Of a stretch of DNA of 64,000 nt, positions 10,201 through 20,007 are shown in pieces. Made by a program: the position numbers and the translations under genes. Every line of letters starts with the position of its first letter. The first letter of the stretch is position 1. A model generated the notes under the pieces. That model searched no databases. It saw nothing but the letters and a program-made list of their open reading frames with translations, and was not told where the DNA came from. This DNA is from Paenibacillus sp. SY21-1 (lineage in GTDB: Bacteria > Bacillota > Bacilli > Paenibacillales > Paenibacillaceae), in contig NZ_STGF01000006.1 of the NCBI RefSeq assembly GCF_005222705.1, forward strand, positions 124,001 through 188,000. The letters are read 5' to 3'.

Positions 10201-11990
10201 GAACCAATGATGTTGTGACGACGGCGGTTTCCGCAACGAAACAAGGCGAGAGCGAATCACGAGAGCTGCTGCTTACGCTTCGGGCTCCGGTCTTGGAGGA
10301 AGCACGTCTGACGCTGCTTGCGGGCGCTGTCAAGGATGGGCAGGGCAACGCGTCGGCGGAAGCCGCCTTTACGTTGTCGCCAGACATTAACCCTAGCCTG
10401 AAGGAACTAAGCTTCGCAAGCGGATCGCTAAGCCCGGCGTTCAGCCCGGCCGTCACAGAATACGCGCTGGCGTTGCCTGCCGGAACGAACGATGTCACGC
10501 TGAAGGCGACGGCACTGCAAGAAGGAACGAAGCTTACGATCGGCTCCGAGCCGGCCGTGAGCGGTTTGGCCAAAATCATCCCGATTCCGGAGGACGGCGT
10601 CATTACTGTGCGCTTGGATGCCGGCGGAGGAGTCACGCTTAAGAAGTACACCGTGAAAGTGAGCTACTCCGGAGGCGGAGGAGAGCCTGCGCCGGGACCG
10701 GACCCTGGCCCTGACGAAACGCCGAAGCCGGGAAATCCGCTGGATGTCGGCAGGACAGCCAGGGTGGTTAGCAAGACGTCGTCTGACGGCAGGATCGTCC
10801 TGACGGCGGAAATTGCCGCAGAAGCGGTTAAGGCCGCGCTGAGCGATGGGCGCAAGGGGCAAGTCTTGTACCTGGAGCCGCAGGAGCATGGCGACGAGCT
10901 TGTCGTGCGTGTTCCCGCCGTAAGCGTTAAGCTTATGAAGGAAGCAGGAGCGTCGCTGCTGGTGAGGTCGCCGATGCTGGATGTAACGGTTGACGCTTCG
11001 GAGGCTTTGGCGGGAAGCGAGCTTACTGACGGTGCCGTGTTCGCGCTCGTCTTGGAATCGGCGCCTGACGAATGGCGGCATAAGGCTGACGAAGCTGCTC
11101 AAGCACAAAGCCATGGCATCAAGCGGCTGACCTCACCGATCCGAGTTAAGGCGAATTGGATATCGGACGACAAGGCCGAGGCTGCGATTCCCGTTTCGAA
11201 TGGAGCGCTGAAAGGACGATTCGGTAAGTCTGCGGACGCGTATCGTTTCGATGAGGCATCGGGCGTCTGGGTGTTTTTCGCGGAAGCGGGGAGGAAGGCG
11301 GATTCGTCGTTCGTTATCGCCACAAGGGATTATTATGCAGGACTCAAGCCCGCTCTGGGTCGCTTCAAGGATACGGCGGGACATTGGGCGAAGCCGGACA
11401 TCGAGTGGATGACGCGCCGATTGCTCGTAAACGGCACGTCGAACGTTTTGTTTAGCCCGGACGCTTCCGTCACCCGCGCGGAGTTCACGGCTTTGTTGGC
11501 GAGAGCGCTGCAATTGCCGGCAAGCGACGGAGATAACGGCAACCATGCCGAACACGTCGACAATACGGACAACGCCAGCAACATCGATAATGCCCGAAAC
11601 GGCGGTATCGATTTCGTCGATGTTGCTCCGACGGCTTGGTACCGCGAGTACGTGCTTCGCGCGGTGGCCGCTGGCATCGTGAAGGGGCATGGCGCTGGGC
11701 GGTTCGCCCCGGACGCCACTATCTCCCGTCAGGAGATGGCCGTAATGATCAGCCGCGCATACTCCTATCTGGATCTTGCAGCATCGCCTTCCGGCGGCGG
11801 CTTAAATCCCGCCGAGTTGTTCACGGACGGAAGTCTCATTCAGAGCTGGGCGAGGGACGCGGTGGCGCTTGCGGTCGGCGAAGGATTGCTGAAGGGCGTC
11901 TCGAAAGGACGCTTCGAGCCGACTGGCCTGACAACGCGCGCTCAGGCTGCCGTTGTGCTCAAGCGTCTCCTGAACAAACTGGAGGAGTAA
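4296..11990 (+). CDS. Giant S-layer-anchored multidomain surface protein (2564 aa, three SLH domains)
   Basis: Signal peptide at 1-33 (ends SGALA). Then a TolB/PD40-like beta-propeller (about 60-440), with repeats of the form PSISGDGRFVAFST...DIYVYD; a fibronectin III domain (about 453-548); carboxypeptidase-regulatory-like folds (about 745-915); a DUF11-like/Ig stretch (about 1118-1335); an alpha-helical, Ala/Gly-rich segment (about 1575-1700); SbsA-type Ig-like domains (about 1815-2030); a cadherin-like beta-sandwich (about 2033-2124); and three C-terminal SLH domains (about 2353-2564, motifs TRAEF, SRQEM, TRAQA). SLH domains bind pyruvylated secondary wall polymer, so the protein is attached to the cell surface. 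An Asn/Asp-rich insertion separates SLH 1 and 2. Start supported by TAGGAGG upstream. Ligand or enzymatic role unknown; no catalytic motif was seen. Probably encoded separately from the GH44 gene but sharing a surface-polysaccharide context. Confidence 0.92.
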   Translation: MYNKWLKAVRSGFASLLATAVLVTAVMPSGALAEDSAANIPVASVSEDVPWESEGVRALPPSSPSPTSWNLLSRLNRGVGSYMYPAFDVPITRLSSDERYMAFMTYALDDDLGLGRKVIGIQDRSTGELQVVPTPDVTGSVLYFDMTPDARYFAYTYGEDAVSGITKVFLYDRGEGRLETINDVSGPNDIRYEDGDYVSVSDDGRYVAFDSDAPLVPLDTNEERDVYLYDRLASGEKLERISKPLAEFPNNDSWAPSISGDGSVIAFVSKAQLAGDRDEGWDTVYLYNRTSGSVKRVAEGRAPSISGDGRFVAFSTHRQDLVAGDTNGRDDIYVYDDAEESFLRASMKADGSEHAWNSRNPSISRDGAYVAYEVGENGSIDALEGYVTGIRDLTSAKIIVPDSPLEQGTAAMRPSIGDGGRTVTFLSSYMERIGDIKFKAFDYFVATNGTAPAWPAGSKLSASNIGPDQLTVSWPSAGDEDGVTGYAVYRNGKPVGYVPGSVTSYTMTDQLAGTSLEDLVQVEAIDGGHHMSMDGPTYAWVRDGEVDPPDELLYFDWIGERGSDSDPLLRGSSIQLYASGPSGRDAKAEYSYLEWDGDNEIPKSASVKLDELRGMGLYVANFRLSQQTTELMAMRLTMTAAGESLTKEADNLPVSIGGSLALTFVGAEQGELKGSILTILQSDSEVRTLTLGDLPLTSIDGLQPGEPTTIVLYTPDYRHEMARVERIGIQSGRTSSVAVPIEFPARLRVKMVDAGGKPVAGIPVSFWNEERQLLNTSYSDDDGVTAWQEGLVEGETLTADIDLADIEYELAPNASLSMALERGDNELAIRLVQPDRGELVVTVLNPAGEPVYDAMVTASQTYKGKPVVVSGRTTFDGRTRLDLYEGEAVLEATQAGFRYSSDRTIVQVEAETSKSVELPVRQPDKYTVNLNVFKKALDTGWLGPLNLNDEWFLATVSSYPGGGWVRSYFSNAVSVGGNPGNKVEACLEGSIYAYVRACGSSVLDENLNADIEVRLEEKGARIQGLVETGRHLSYYASIYESMDNGGKRWVADALNTDFQSRPFNVNVPKGGTFRMEIVKTVREANYTSRYETASVEFTIAENEVKDLGTIAFNASSQFANKSGNSFTAYPSRAVPGSMLVLKAAYRNVTEKTVENAYLHLDIPEGMALVTDSAGGMAVTGGAGTAELQDGVLRVPLGNLAKRQEGTVTYKLAVAPTFNKASVSAAARLRADLDGKSLEETLGTVQLDAPRITLEAPDRISGVDRRTVLSGFAPAGSAVHLYDTDIRIGGAVANAAGMWKTEATLVDLGNSSMHALWAETEKSGVALRSEKVFSEYDESLPRLERVAYSQAPAGRWISVQVGSNAPDLPYTVLPGYPFLFDMEFSEPDRVENVRVYMEGQEGVEAVPAVREGSIFRAIVPITADALGGIYVDYDVKKEQRFYDGHLEDLDEIRASMPLGMRDFEVVAVEPFRLKGDTYVGNAALRFPQLGGATLSFSITVDPSSDYVPTEEEQELALRSGVPVVQKTFDASETDTSMILKLRGYIPSDLLEEDGGSPLAFKSSLAGKPGDWKHTAEYFMEIKADVDGVKGQIDSVKSQYNDYMTYAGKINKIMHRVEASGMDCLQEMPTTAKEAGKALAAVVIGEVAKTAMSAGVGAMALTGVGGVIAGKVSSMASSRIDNYVDEKIDAVGSGYNECNSDDKKKYRGLKVASPKWIYDPSGYVYEAVASNPVEGVTATVVYQDEASGEWEVWKAEEYEQVNPQLTDQAGKYGWDVPPGKWKVVWSKAGYETVESAEMDVPPPHTEVNAGMISRAAPEVTAVQGFAAPGGSYVEVTLSKYLKTSELPAGGIVLLDRDSKPVEGRAEFAGLEASAANEGVMLSRTLRFVPKGDLALDGEYRLKLGKGVFVSYANAMLADKDAKAHPVVMKALDLTGPLPISATTESGGRVIRITFDEAIQGIADAAGMLLDGTNDVVTTAVSATKQGESESRELLLTLRAPVLEEARLTLLAGAVKDGQGNASAEAAFTLSPDINPSLKELSFASGSLSPAFSPAVTEYALALPAGTNDVTLKATALQEGTKLTIGSEPAVSGLAKIIPIPEDGVITVRLDAGGGVTLKKYTVKVSYSGGGGEPAPGPDPGPDETPKPGNPLDVGRTARVVSKTSSDGRIVLTAEIAAEAVKAALSDGRKGQVLYLEPQEHGDELVVRVPAVSVKLMKEAGASLLVRSPMLDVTVDASEALAGSELTDGAVFALVLESAPDEWRHKADEAAQAQSHGIKRLTSPIRVKANWISDDKAEAAIPVSNGALKGRFGKSADAYRFDEASGVWVFFAEAGRKADSSFVIATRDYYAGLKPALGRFKDTAGHWAKPDIEWMTRRLLVNGTSNVLFSPDASVTRAEFTALLARALQLPASDGDNGNHAEHVDNTDNASNIDNARNGGIDFVDVAPTAWYREYVLRAVAAGIVKGHGAGRFAPDATISRQEMAVMISRAYSYLDLAASPSGGGLNPAELFTDGSLIQSWARDAVALAVGEGLLKGVSKGRFEPTGLTTRAQAAVVLKRLLNKLEE

Positions 11991-12158
11991 AGATCGACGG
12001 TTAAGATTGTGCGAGCATAAAGCAGGCGTCGAGCTAAATTGTCAATCGGGCAAGCTGAATTGTCCGTTTAGATGATGCGCGCGCAGGACAATGTGCTTAA
12101 GCGTTAGCTCGGTCGGTCTGTGCCATATTCAGATCGGCCAGACCTCGTGCAAGCTGCG

Positions 12159-12203
12159 AGAGCTTCTCGATCGTTGCATTGGCGACGATTGGGAGGCTCT
12201 TTT
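12159..12203 (+). terminator. Intrinsic terminator after the SLH protein gene
   Basis: Arms 12159-12174 and 12185-12200 form a 16-bp stem with a few mismatches and a 10-nt loop, followed by TTTT. It lies about 170 nt after the SLH gene stop. Confidence 0.75.
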
Positions 12204-12506
12204 CTACCGCGTATACAAAACAACAAAAATGACTTGGCTAACTTGCCATTACGAGCGGGCCTAACGGTAATGGAATAAGTTGAACAGACGGTGAACAAGA
12301 CTAGCTAATTGGACCTCATAAGCTATAGAAGGGAAGGGCTGGCGGATTTGATTTTGAAAAAAATAAAGAATAAAGAAAGGTGTTATTCGAGGATTGGAAG
12401 AAAGCTCTAAGCCTCCATACCCCATATCCTTTTTTGAAAAAGAAAAAAATGGCTCGTGGAAATATATCGATTCGTGATTTTGCCGTGGCCGAACAGGAAC
12501 AACAGG
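12204..12506. other. AT-rich intergenic stretch, no recognised gene
   Basis: About 300 bases between the terminator and the valS promoter, more AT-rich than the surroundings, with A-runs near 12356-12375 and 12432-12450. A 29-codon frame from 12449 to 12538 has no ribosome-binding site and runs into the promoter, so it was not called. Nothing else was identified. Confidence 0.4.
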
Positions 12507-12535
12507 TTGACTATAAGCAATATCAACGTTATTAT
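12507..12535 (+). promoter_or_regulatory. Sigma-A promoter for the valS leader
   Basis: TTGACT (12507-12512), 17-bp spacer, TATTAT (12530-12535). It fits a transcript start near 12542, just ahead of the T-box stem I. Confidence 0.75.
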
Positions 12536-12544
12536 TGACTATAT

Positions 12545-12823
12545 ATGATGTAGTAGATCGACGTTGAAGGGGAAGAGTATGCAGCCATGCCTTTAGAGAG
12601 TGGAGCCGTTACGCTGAGAGGTTCCGCAGGATAAAGCTGCCACGGGTCGCCCTGGAGTTGCCTGAACCAAGCGGAGCGTGCGCTATGCTGCTTCCATTAA
12701 GTCGGGCCGGCCACAGCCGTTATCTGTTTGAGTGCCGCGGCAGCTTATTGCCTGCGGAACAAAGGTGGTACCACGGGAGCTAGACCTTTCGTCCTTTATG
12801 TTGAGGGCGGAAGGTTTTTTTTA
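12545..12823 (+). ncRNA. Valine T-box leader upstream of valS
   Basis: Stem I begins with GGGGAAGAGTATGCAGC (AGTA S-turn), has the AGAGAG bulge, and its 3' arm GCTGC is followed by CACGG-GTC; the sixth to eighth nucleotides after the helix give specifier GTC (12646-12648), a valine codon. The T-box sequence AACAAAGGTGGTACCACGGG is at 12758-12777. A terminator stem (about 12784-12795 with 12804-12815) and a T-run follow. Uncharged tRNA-Val (anticodon GAC) should stabilise the antiterminator and allow valS transcription. Leader class is certain; the specifier comes from position alignment. Confidence 0.93.
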
Positions 12824-12848
12824 TTTAATGATGCGGAGGATGGAAGCT

Positions 12849-15500
12849 ATGTCAGAAAATCAAACGATGCAAGCGACAACCGAAATGCCGACAACTTATG
12901 ATCCTAAGGCGGCCGAGCAGAAGTGGTATGAATATTGGATGCAAGGCGAGTATTTTAAAGCAGGGCGGGTTCCGGAGGCGAAGCCCTATACGATCGTTAT
13001 TCCGCCGCCGAATGTTACCGGCATGCTGCACATCGGGCACGCGCTCGATTTCACGCTGCAGGATATTCTGATTCGCACAAAGCGTATGCAGGGCTATGAC
13101 GCGCTATGGCTGCCGGGAACGGATCATGCGGGCATCGCGACTCAGACAAAGGTGGAGCAAAAGCTGCGCGAGCAGGGAATTTCCCGTCACGATCTGGGAC
13201 GCGAAGCGTTTTTGAAGCAGGTATGGGATTGGAAGGATCAGTACGCGGAAACGATACGCGGCCAATGGGCCAAAATGGGCCTGTCGCTTGACTATTCCCG
13301 TGAGCGCTTTACGCTCGACAGCGGGCTGTCCAAGGCGGTTCGCGAGGTGTTCGTTCGTTTATACGAGAAAGGCTTGATTTATCGGGGCAAAAAAATTATT
13401 AACTGGGACCCTGCCGCCCGCACAGCGCTGTCGGACATTGAAGTTGACTACAAGGAAGTAAACGGACACCTGTATCATCTGGCATACCCGCTGAAAGACG
13501 GCTCCGGCACGATAACCGTTGCGACTACCCGTCCCGAGACGATGCTTGGCGATACGGCGGTCGCGGTTCATCCCGAGGATGAGCGTTATCAGCACCTGAT
13601 CGGCCAATTGATCGTACTGCCGGTAACGGGACGCGAAATACCGATTATTGCCGACGAATACGTTGAAAAGGATTTCGGCTCCGGCGCGGTTAAAATTACT
13701 CCTGCCCATGATCCGAACGATTTCGAGGTCGGGGAGCGCCACAGCTTGCCGCGAATTATCGTTATGGATGAGTCCGGCGTCATGAACGAGGAGGCTGGGC
13801 CATACAAGGGGCTTGACCGTGCGGATTGCCGCAAGCAGCTTGTAAAAGATTTGCAGGAGCAGGGCGTATGCATACGCATTGAGGACCATGTGCATCAGGT
13901 CGGCCACAGCGAGCGCAGCGGCGCCGTCGTGGAGCCGTATTTGTCGACGCAATGGTTCGTGGCCATGAAGCCGCTGGCGGAAGCGGCAATCGCGGCGCAA
14001 AAGTCCGGCAAGGGCGTACAATTTGTGCCGGAGCGATTTGAGAAGGTTTATTTGAACTGGATCGAAAACATTCGCGACTGGTGTATTTCTCGCCAGCTGT
14101 GGTGGGGTCACCGCATTCCGGCGTGGTATGACGAGAATACGGGCGAAATGCATATTTCCCGCGAGGATTTGCAAGGCGATCATTTGCAGCAAGACAACGA
14201 TGTGCTAGACACTTGGTTCAGTTCAGGGCTATGGCCATTCTCGACGCTTGGCTGGCCGGATCAAACCGAGGACCTAAAGCGCTACTATCCGACGGATGTG
14301 CTTGTGACCGGCTACGATATTATTTACTTCTGGGTTGCCCGGATGATCTTTACCGCGCTTGAATTTACGGGCGAGCCGCCGTTCAAGGACGTTCTGATCC
14401 ACGGCTTGGTAAGGGATTCCGAAGGTCAAAAAATGTCCAAGTCGCTTGGCAACGGCGTCGATCCGCTGGAAGTCATCGAGAAGTACGGCGCAGACGCCAT
14501 GCGATTCATGATCTCCACCAGCAGCACGCCGGGTCAGGATCTGCGTTTCCGTTGGGAGCGGGTCGAGCAGGCTCGGAATTTTGCCAACAAAATTTGGAAC
14601 GCCTCGCGGTTTGCCCTCATGAATCTGGAGGGCGTGCAAGCGAGCGATATCGATATTTCGGTGAAGCTGGGAACAGCCGATCGCTGGATTCTGCACCGTT
14701 TGAATGAGACGGTTCGCGACGTTACGCGTTTGATAGACAGCTACGAGTTCGGAGAAACCGGCCGAGTTCTGTATAACTTTATTTGGGATGATCTGTGCGA
14801 CTGGTACATCGAATTTGCGAAGCTCAGCCTGTATGGCTCGGATGCCGATGCCAAACAAGCGACTCAGTCCGTGCTTGCTTACGTGCTTGATCGCACACAG
14901 CGTCTGATTCATCCGTTCATGCCATACATCAGCGAGGAAATTTGGCAGCATCTTCCTCACGTCGGCGAGACGATTACGCTGGCTGAATGGCCGGTTTACG
15001 AAGCGTCGCTTGAAGCTCCGGATGCGGTGGCGGAAATGGAGCTGCTGATGGAGATGATCCGTTCGGTTCGCAACATCCGCGCGGAAGTAAACGTGCCGAT
15101 GAGCAAAAAGATCGAGCTGCTGATCAAACCTTCGACGGAGGCGGCTGCGTCGATTCTGGCCAGCAACGAGGAATTTATCAAGCGATTCTGCGGGACGTCG
15201 CTGCTGGAGACCGGACTTGCGATTCAGGCGCCGGACAAGGCGATGACGGCAATCGTCAAGGGAGCGGAGCTTTATTTGCCGCTGGCCGGCTTGATTGACA
15301 TTGCGCAGGAAATTGCAAGGCTGGAGAAGGAAGTTCAGCACTTGAACGCCGAGGTGGAGCGCGTGGAGAAAAAACTAAGCAACCAGGGCTTTGTTGCGAA
15401 AGCACCGGCAAAAGTTATCGAAGAGGAACGCGCCAAAATGAACGACTATGCAGGCAAACGGGATAAAGTTCAGGCCCGGATTGCCGAGCTGCGCGGTTAA
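12849..15500 (+). CDS. valS: Valyl-tRNA synthetase
   Basis: 883 residues, the normal length for bacterial ValRS. Class Ia motifs: HIGH at H61-H64 in [16 protein letters not shown] and KMSKS at K528-S532. The CP1 editing domain, the anticodon-binding domain ([11 protein letters not shown]) and a C-terminal coiled-coil arm (about 810-883) are all present. An ATG further upstream in frame lies inside the T-box; GGAGG at 12835-12839 sets the start at 12849 (MSENQT). It charges tRNA-Val in the cytoplasm and is controlled by the T-box leader. folC follows after 31 nt with no terminator, so the two probably share a transcript. Confidence 0.97.
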   Translation: MSENQTMQATTEMPTTYDPKAAEQKWYEYWMQGEYFKAGRVPEAKPYTIVIPPPNVTGMLHIGHALDFTLQDILIRTKRMQGYDALWLPGTDHAGIATQTKVEQKLREQGISRHDLGREAFLKQVWDWKDQYAETIRGQWAKMGLSLDYSRERFTLDSGLSKAVREVFVRLYEKGLIYRGKKIINWDPAARTALSDIEVDYKEVNGHLYHLAYPLKDGSGTITVATTRPETMLGDTAVAVHPEDERYQHLIGQLIVLPVTGREIPIIADEYVEKDFGSGAVKITPAHDPNDFEVGERHSLPRIIVMDESGVMNEEAGPYKGLDRADCRKQLVKDLQEQGVCIRIEDHVHQVGHSERSGAVVEPYLSTQWFVAMKPLAEAAIAAQKSGKGVQFVPERFEKVYLNWIENIRDWCISRQLWWGHRIPAWYDENTGEMHISREDLQGDHLQQDNDVLDTWFSSGLWPFSTLGWPDQTEDLKRYYPTDVLVTGYDIIYFWVARMIFTALEFTGEPPFKDVLIHGLVRDSEGQKMSKSLGNGVDPLEVIEKYGADAMRFMISTSSTPGQDLRFRWERVEQARNFANKIWNASRFALMNLEGVQASDIDISVKLGTADRWILHRLNETVRDVTRLIDSYEFGETGRVLYNFIWDDLCDWYIEFAKLSLYGSDADAKQATQSVLAYVLDRTQRLIHPFMPYISEEIWQHLPHVGETITLAEWPVYEASLEAPDAVAEMELLMEMIRSVRNIRAEVNVPMSKKIELLIKPSTEAAASILASNEEFIKRFCGTSLLETGLAIQAPDKAMTAIVKGAELYLPLAGLIDIAQEIARLEKEVQHLNAEVERVEKKLSNQGFVAKAPAKVIEEERAKMNDYAGKRDKVQARIAELRG

Positions 15501-15531
15501 CGCGCGGGTACAGGAAGAAGGTTAGAGTATA

Positions 15532-16917
15532 ATGACAGATACGATATCCATGCAGCGGCCCGCGGGTCCGCTGCAATCCTATCAAGAGGCGGTTGACTGG
15601 ATCAACGGCCTCATACCTTTCGGCATCAGGCCCGGCCTTGACCGAATTGAGCAGCTGATGGAGCTGCTGGGCAATCCGCATCGCAGACTCAAGTTTATTC
15701 ACGTAGCGGGTACGAACGGCAAAGGCTCGACTTGCGCGTTTCTAACAAGCGTATTGCTCGAAGCGGGATATGATGTAGGTACATTCACATCCCCTTATAT
15801 CACCAAATTCACTAATCGGTTCCAGTATAACGGGGAGGACATCGCCGAGGAAACGCTTCTTTCTTTATCCAACGAGCTAAAGCCGTTTGTCGACGAAATG
15901 GCGCAGACCGAGCTTGGCTCTCCGACGATGTTCGAAGTGTCCACCGCACTGGCCATTTTGTTCTATGCAAAGGTAACCTACCCGGACTACGTTGTATGGG
16001 AAACGGGTCTGGGAGGCCGCATGGATGTGACGAACATCGTCCATCCGGTCGTTTCGGTTATTACGAATATCGGCCACGATCATATGGACCGGCTTGGAGA
16101 TACGATTGCGGCTGTCGCATACGAGAAGGCAGGCATCATTAAGCCGGGCACTCCGGTCGTGAGCGCCGTAACGCAGCCCGAGGCCGTGGAGGTTATTAAA
16201 CGTACGGCAAGCGAACGCCGCAGCACCCTGTATTTGCTTGGCGAGCAGTTTAGCCTCGAGCCTTTGTCCGTCCGCGAGAACGAGCAAAGCTTCCGTTTCA
16301 GCAATCTGTTTCGTGCCATTGAACCGCTGGCGATTACGTTAAACGGCGCGCATCAGCTCACAAATGCGGCGGTTGCCGTTATGACGCTTGAGGTGCTGCG
16401 CCAGTATAATGCGCTTGTTGTAGAGGATGAGTCGCTCGAAGCGGGACTGCGCAAGGCTGCATGGCCGGGCAGGCTGGAGATGGTTGGGCAAGCGCCAAGG
16501 CTGCTGGTCGACGGAGCGCATAACCCGGAAGGGGCGGAAACGCTTGTCGCGGCGCTAAAAACGACGTATTCCTATGATAAATTGCATCTTATGATGGGCA
16601 TGCTGGAGAATAAGAATCATCATGACGTGCTCAAGCATATACTGCCGATAGTGGATACGCTAATTGTGACCGAGCCTGATTACCGCATGAAAATGGAAGC
16701 AGCCGCTCTGGCTGAGCTTATCAACGACATGCGGGAGCAGCAGTCGCCTGAGCATCGTTTCGAGCTGGTGGTTGAACCGAATTGGCAAACAGCATTACAA
16801 AAACTACAGCAGATGACCGGGGATGCAGACCTTGGGGTCGTGACAGGCACGCTCTATTTGATTGCCGATGTTCGCTCCCGCTTGTTGTATAACTCGGTAT
16901 CTGAAAAAGGTTGGTGA
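15532..16917 (+). CDS. folC: Bifunctional folylpolyglutamate synthase/dihydrofolate synthase
   Basis: 461 residues of the Mur-ligase superfamily. The P-loop appears as [15 protein letters not shown]; the family signatures [26 protein letters not shown] and [11 protein letters not shown] are intact. It adds glutamates to folates (and in bacteria often glutamylates dihydropteroate), an ATP-dependent cytoplasmic step of one-carbon metabolism. Position downstream of valS matches B. subtilis. The stop is 7 nt from the murC start, so the genes are probably cotranscribed and may be translationally coupled. Confidence 0.96.
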   Translation: MTDTISMQRPAGPLQSYQEAVDWINGLIPFGIRPGLDRIEQLMELLGNPHRRLKFIHVAGTNGKGSTCAFLTSVLLEAGYDVGTFTSPYITKFTNRFQYNGEDIAEETLLSLSNELKPFVDEMAQTELGSPTMFEVSTALAILFYAKVTYPDYVVWETGLGGRMDVTNIVHPVVSVITNIGHDHMDRLGDTIAAVAYEKAGIIKPGTPVVSAVTQPEAVEVIKRTASERRSTLYLLGEQFSLEPLSVRENEQSFRFSNLFRAIEPLAITLNGAHQLTNAAVAVMTLEVLRQYNALVVEDESLEAGLRKAAWPGRLEMVGQAPRLLVDGAHNPEGAETLVAALKTTYSYDKLHLMMGMLENKNHHDVLKHILPIVDTLIVTEPDYRMKMEAAALAELINDMREQQSPEHRFELVVEPNWQTALQKLQQMTGDADLGVVTGTLYLIADVRSRLLYNSVSEKGW

Positions 16918-16924
16918 ACCGTCT

Positions 16925-18319
16925 TTGAATACAGCAGAGCATGTTCATTTCATCGGAATCGGCGGTTACGGCATGAGCGCGATTGCGCGCGTCATGCTCG
17001 AAATGGGCTATAAGGTGACAGGCTCCGACGTTGCGCGCCAGGAGCTGACAGAGAAGCTTGCGGCAGGCGGCGCGTCTATTTATATCGGCCATCAGCCGGA
17101 GCATGTTACGGGAGCGGATTTGGTCGTCTATTCGACCGCTCTCTCCAAGGACAATGTAGAGCGTCAGGCGGCCGAGGCGCTTAACATCCCGGTGCTGCAC
17201 CGTTCCCAGATGCTCGCCAGGCTGATGAACGCGGGCAAAGGCGTTGCTGTAGCAGGCGCGCACGGCAAGACGACTACCTCCTCGATGATCGCGCTCGTGA
17301 TGGAGGCCTGCGATGCGGACCCTACTTATATTATCGGCGGCGAGATCGTAAATGTCGGAACCAATGCCAAAGCAGGCAAAGGGGAATATGTCGTGGCCGA
17401 GGCCGATGAGAGCGACGGTTCGTTCCTCCAGTATCATCCAACGCTGGCGATCGTGACGAATATCGAGCCGGACCATCTGGAAAATTACGACGGGGATTTT
17501 GCCAAGCTGAAGGCCGCTTACGTTCAGTTTCTTAAGCAGGTCAAGGAAGACGGCAAAGCGATCGTATGCAGCGACGATGAGACGGTCACCGAGCTGATTC
17601 CGCAGGTTTACAGCAGCGGGCTTGACGCCAAGCAGGTAATCACATACGGCATCGACGGAGACGCGATGTACAAGGCCGAGCAGATTGAACTGGGCGATCG
17701 CAAAGCCTCCTTCGTCATGACGCGAAGCGGCGAGGCGTTAGGAAAAGTCGAGCTGTCGGTCCCTGGACGCCACTCTGTCTATAATGCGATGGCGGCTATC
17801 ATTACGTGTCTGGAAGCGGGCTTGCCGTTCGAGCGGGTGGCTGAGGCCATCGGATCGTTCAGAGGAGCAAAGCGCCGGTTTCAGGTGCTGGGCGAAGTCA
17901 ACGATATTCTGGTTATCGACGATTATGCCCATCATCCTACGGAAATCCGCGCCACGATCAGCGCCGCCAAAGCGACCGGAAAGCGGATTATCGCCGTGTT
18001 CCAACCGCAGCGGTATACGCGTACCTATTTCCTTCTGGATCAGTTCAGCCGGGCGTTTCCTGAAGCGGACGAGGTCATTATCCCGGATATCTACTCACCT
18101 GCGGGCGAGCAGCAAATCGAAGGTGTCGATTCGCTCAGACTGGTTGAGCTTATCAAGCAGAACAGCAATGCCAACGTAACCTATATTCCGACCAAGGATG
18201 AGGTGCTGGCTTATTTGAATGAACGTGTCGTTCCTGGCGATCTTGTCATTACGATGGGGGCAGGAGATATTTGGAAAGTGGCCGACGCCCTTGCCAAATC
18301 GCTTAAAGCCAGACTGTAG
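16925..18319 (+). CDS. murC: UDP-N-acetylmuramate--L-alanine ligase
   Basis: 464 residues. A TTG start at 16925 is preferred because family N termini begin just before [15 protein letters not shown]; longer in-frame starts lie inside folC. The nucleotide-binding [11 protein letters not shown] motif is at about residues 111-121, and [10 protein letters not shown] and the [11 protein letters not shown]-terminal signature are present. It adds the first amino acid of the peptidoglycan stem peptide in the cytoplasm. It ends the valS-folC-murC unit at a clear terminator. The B. subtilis region has comC between folC and spoIIB; comC is absent here. Confidence 0.95.
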   Translation: MNTAEHVHFIGIGGYGMSAIARVMLEMGYKVTGSDVARQELTEKLAAGGASIYIGHQPEHVTGADLVVYSTALSKDNVERQAAEALNIPVLHRSQMLARLMNAGKGVAVAGAHGKTTTSSMIALVMEACDADPTYIIGGEIVNVGTNAKAGKGEYVVAEADESDGSFLQYHPTLAIVTNIEPDHLENYDGDFAKLKAAYVQFLKQVKEDGKAIVCSDDETVTELIPQVYSSGLDAKQVITYGIDGDAMYKAEQIELGDRKASFVMTRSGEALGKVELSVPGRHSVYNAMAAIITCLEAGLPFERVAEAIGSFRGAKRRFQVLGEVNDILVIDDYAHHPTEIRATISAAKATGKRIIAVFQPQRYTRTYFLLDQFSRAFPEADEVIIPDIYSPAGEQQIEGVDSLRLVELIKQNSNANVTYIPTKDEVLAYLNERVVPGDLVITMGAGDIWKVADALAKSLKARL

Positions 18320-18339
18320 ACGCATGACTTGGACTTCAT

Positions 18340-18374
18340 CCGATCATCCTTTTTTTGGGGATGGTCGGATTTTT
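18340..18374 (+). terminator. Intrinsic terminator after murC
   Basis: CCGATCATCC (18340-18349) pairs with GGATGGTCGG (18359-18368), followed by ATTTTT. Confidence 0.85.
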
Positions 18375-18477
18375 CTGTTTATCTGCTTCTTCTGCCGCGT
18401 CTTGCATTTCCACGGGGTCTAAATCTCTTAACGGTTTCATAGACTAGCAATAGACAAAGGGACAAGGAGAGATCGGC

Positions 18478-20007
18478 ATGAAGACAAATAATCGGATTAC
18501 GTATCGTTTTGACCGCGCAGGCAATGCGATTAGCGATAAAGGCCAAGGAGCGGCCGCCAAGCCGGAAGCAAACGCAGTCAGCCAAAGCGACAAAGTCGTT
18601 CCTCTGTATCCGTCATACGAGAACCATAGTGTCAGTGAACATAGCCCATGGAACAGTCCGTTTCAGGATGATATCGGCGCATTGGAGCAGTTGATCCGCG
18701 ATACAAGCCAAGAAGCGGACAAGTCCTCCCGCTCGGACTCCTCTGCGGTTTTACCTATGCAGGTGCCATCACGTTCATCCAGTAGGCATGTCAGTGAAGA
18801 CTCCGGCACCGGCGAGCCGGCCTTCTCCAAGAAGGTGAAAAACGAAATGGCGATTAAGGCTCAAGGGGCAGGGGGGCATGCTGCCGAGCCTGCCCTCCCG
18901 TCTGCGAATGATGCCGGGCCGAAGCTGGTCAAGCCTGCCGAGCTTGAGCATGTGCCGCCGCCCGCTTCCGTCGAACCCGAAACAGCTAGAAGCTTACATG
19001 AGGATGAGGAGTTTGTCTTGACCGGCAACGATGAAGAGCATTCAATTCCAGCCGCCCGCTCAGCCCGTTATGAACAATGGGAGGCGCCTTACCGTCATCA
19101 AGCGAGGTCGCACAAACCGGCCAATCCGTCATGGATTCACGTTTTTCTGTCGGTAGCCGCCGCGCTCGCAACCGGCGCCTTGTTTGGCTATTTTTTGCTG
19201 TCGTTGTTTACGGGCGCTTCATTATGGTCCTCCGGGCCTTCTTCGAATGGGGGCAGCCTTCCCGCTTCAGGCAGCGTTGATACGGTGAAAGATGGAAAGT
19301 CTCCGCCAGCCGGTTCGGATACGACGAAGAGTGATAACGGGGAGGCTGCCAGCCCATCCGGCACTCCCGCTCAAACGGTCGCTTTGAAAGGACTTGATCA
19401 AACCTACTATATGCTGCAATTTGGCGTTTTTAATACGGCTGAAGGCCGGGATACCGCTCTTGCCCAGCTTGCGGCGAAAGGGTTGGCATCCGCAACGCTG
19501 CTTGGGACTACTCCTTTCCGGGTGTATGCAGGCATGGCTGTCGATCAGGGCAATGCGGAAACGATCCGCAGCCAAATGCCGGATACCGAGCTGTACATCA
19601 AGCCGGTGTCGCTGCAAACGCCCGCGCGGATAGCCTATGCAGGCGCGGCCGAGGACGCGCAAAGCTTTTTTGAGGCGACAAAAGAACTGGTATATATGCT
19701 GGATGAGCTTACGTTAACCCAATTGGAGCAGCCATCGCTATCGCCGCTTGGCGAGTCGGCGGCGCAGGCATGGCAGACAAAATATGCGGAATGGACTAAA
19801 AAAGCGGAAACGCTGCGAATAGGTATAGCGAATCAGCAAGGAGAAGACTATGCCGCAAAGCTGGTCGAGGCGGTTCAGTCGGCGGCGAAGTCGATGGAGG
19901 CCTACGATCGCAAGCCGACCGGGGCGCAGCTGTGGCTCGTCCAAACCTCGCTTATGGAAAGTATTCTCATTCAAAAAGAATGGTTTGATTCCATCAGCGC
20001 ATTGTAA
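18478..20007 (+). CDS. spoIIB: SPOR-domain sporulation membrane protein, SpoIIB-like
   Basis: 509 residues: a long hydrophilic N-terminal region (1 to about 219), one transmembrane helix (about 220-245) and an extracytoplasmic SPOR domain (about 305-380) beginning YYMLQFGVFNTAEGR, then an alpha-helical tail. SPOR domains bind denuded septal glycan strands. In B. subtilis SpoIIB sits at this locus (before maf), localises to the sporulation septum and helps SpoIID/M/P act during engulfment. The name rests on architecture plus synteny rather than strong sequence identity; the cytoplasmic region is much longer than needed and low in complexity. AAGGAGA precedes the ATG. It is a separate unit after the murC terminator. 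Confidence 0.78.
   Translation: MKTNNRITYRFDRAGNAISDKGQGAAAKPEANAVSQSDKVVPLYPSYENHSVSEHSPWNSPFQDDIGALEQLIRDTSQEADKSSRSDSSAVLPMQVPSRSSSRHVSEDSGTGEPAFSKKVKNEMAIKAQGAGGHAAEPALPSANDAGPKLVKPAELEHVPPPASVEPETARSLHEDEEFVLTGNDEEHSIPAARSARYEQWEAPYRHQARSHKPANPSWIHVFLSVAAALATGALFGYFLLSLFTGASLWSSGPSSNGGSLPASGSVDTVKDGKSPPAGSDTTKSDNGEAASPSGTPAQTVALKGLDQTYYMLQFGVFNTAEGRDTALAQLAAKGLASATLLGTTPFRVYAGMAVDQGNAETIRSQMPDTELYIKPVSLQTPARIAYAGAAEDAQSFFEATKELVYMLDELTLTQLEQPSLSPLGESAAQAWQTKYAEWTKKAETLRIGIANQQGEDYAAKLVEAVQSAAKSMEAYDRKPTGAQLWLVQTSLMESILIQKEWFDSISAL

Noticed and set aside
12449..12538. 29-codon frame (MARGNISIRDF...)
   Set aside because: No ribosome-binding site, overlaps the valS promoter, no recognisable family.
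12732..12848. N-terminal extension of ValRS from an upstream in-frame start
   Set aside because: It would be translated from within the T-box and terminator; GGAGG before 12849 and family length support the shorter protein.
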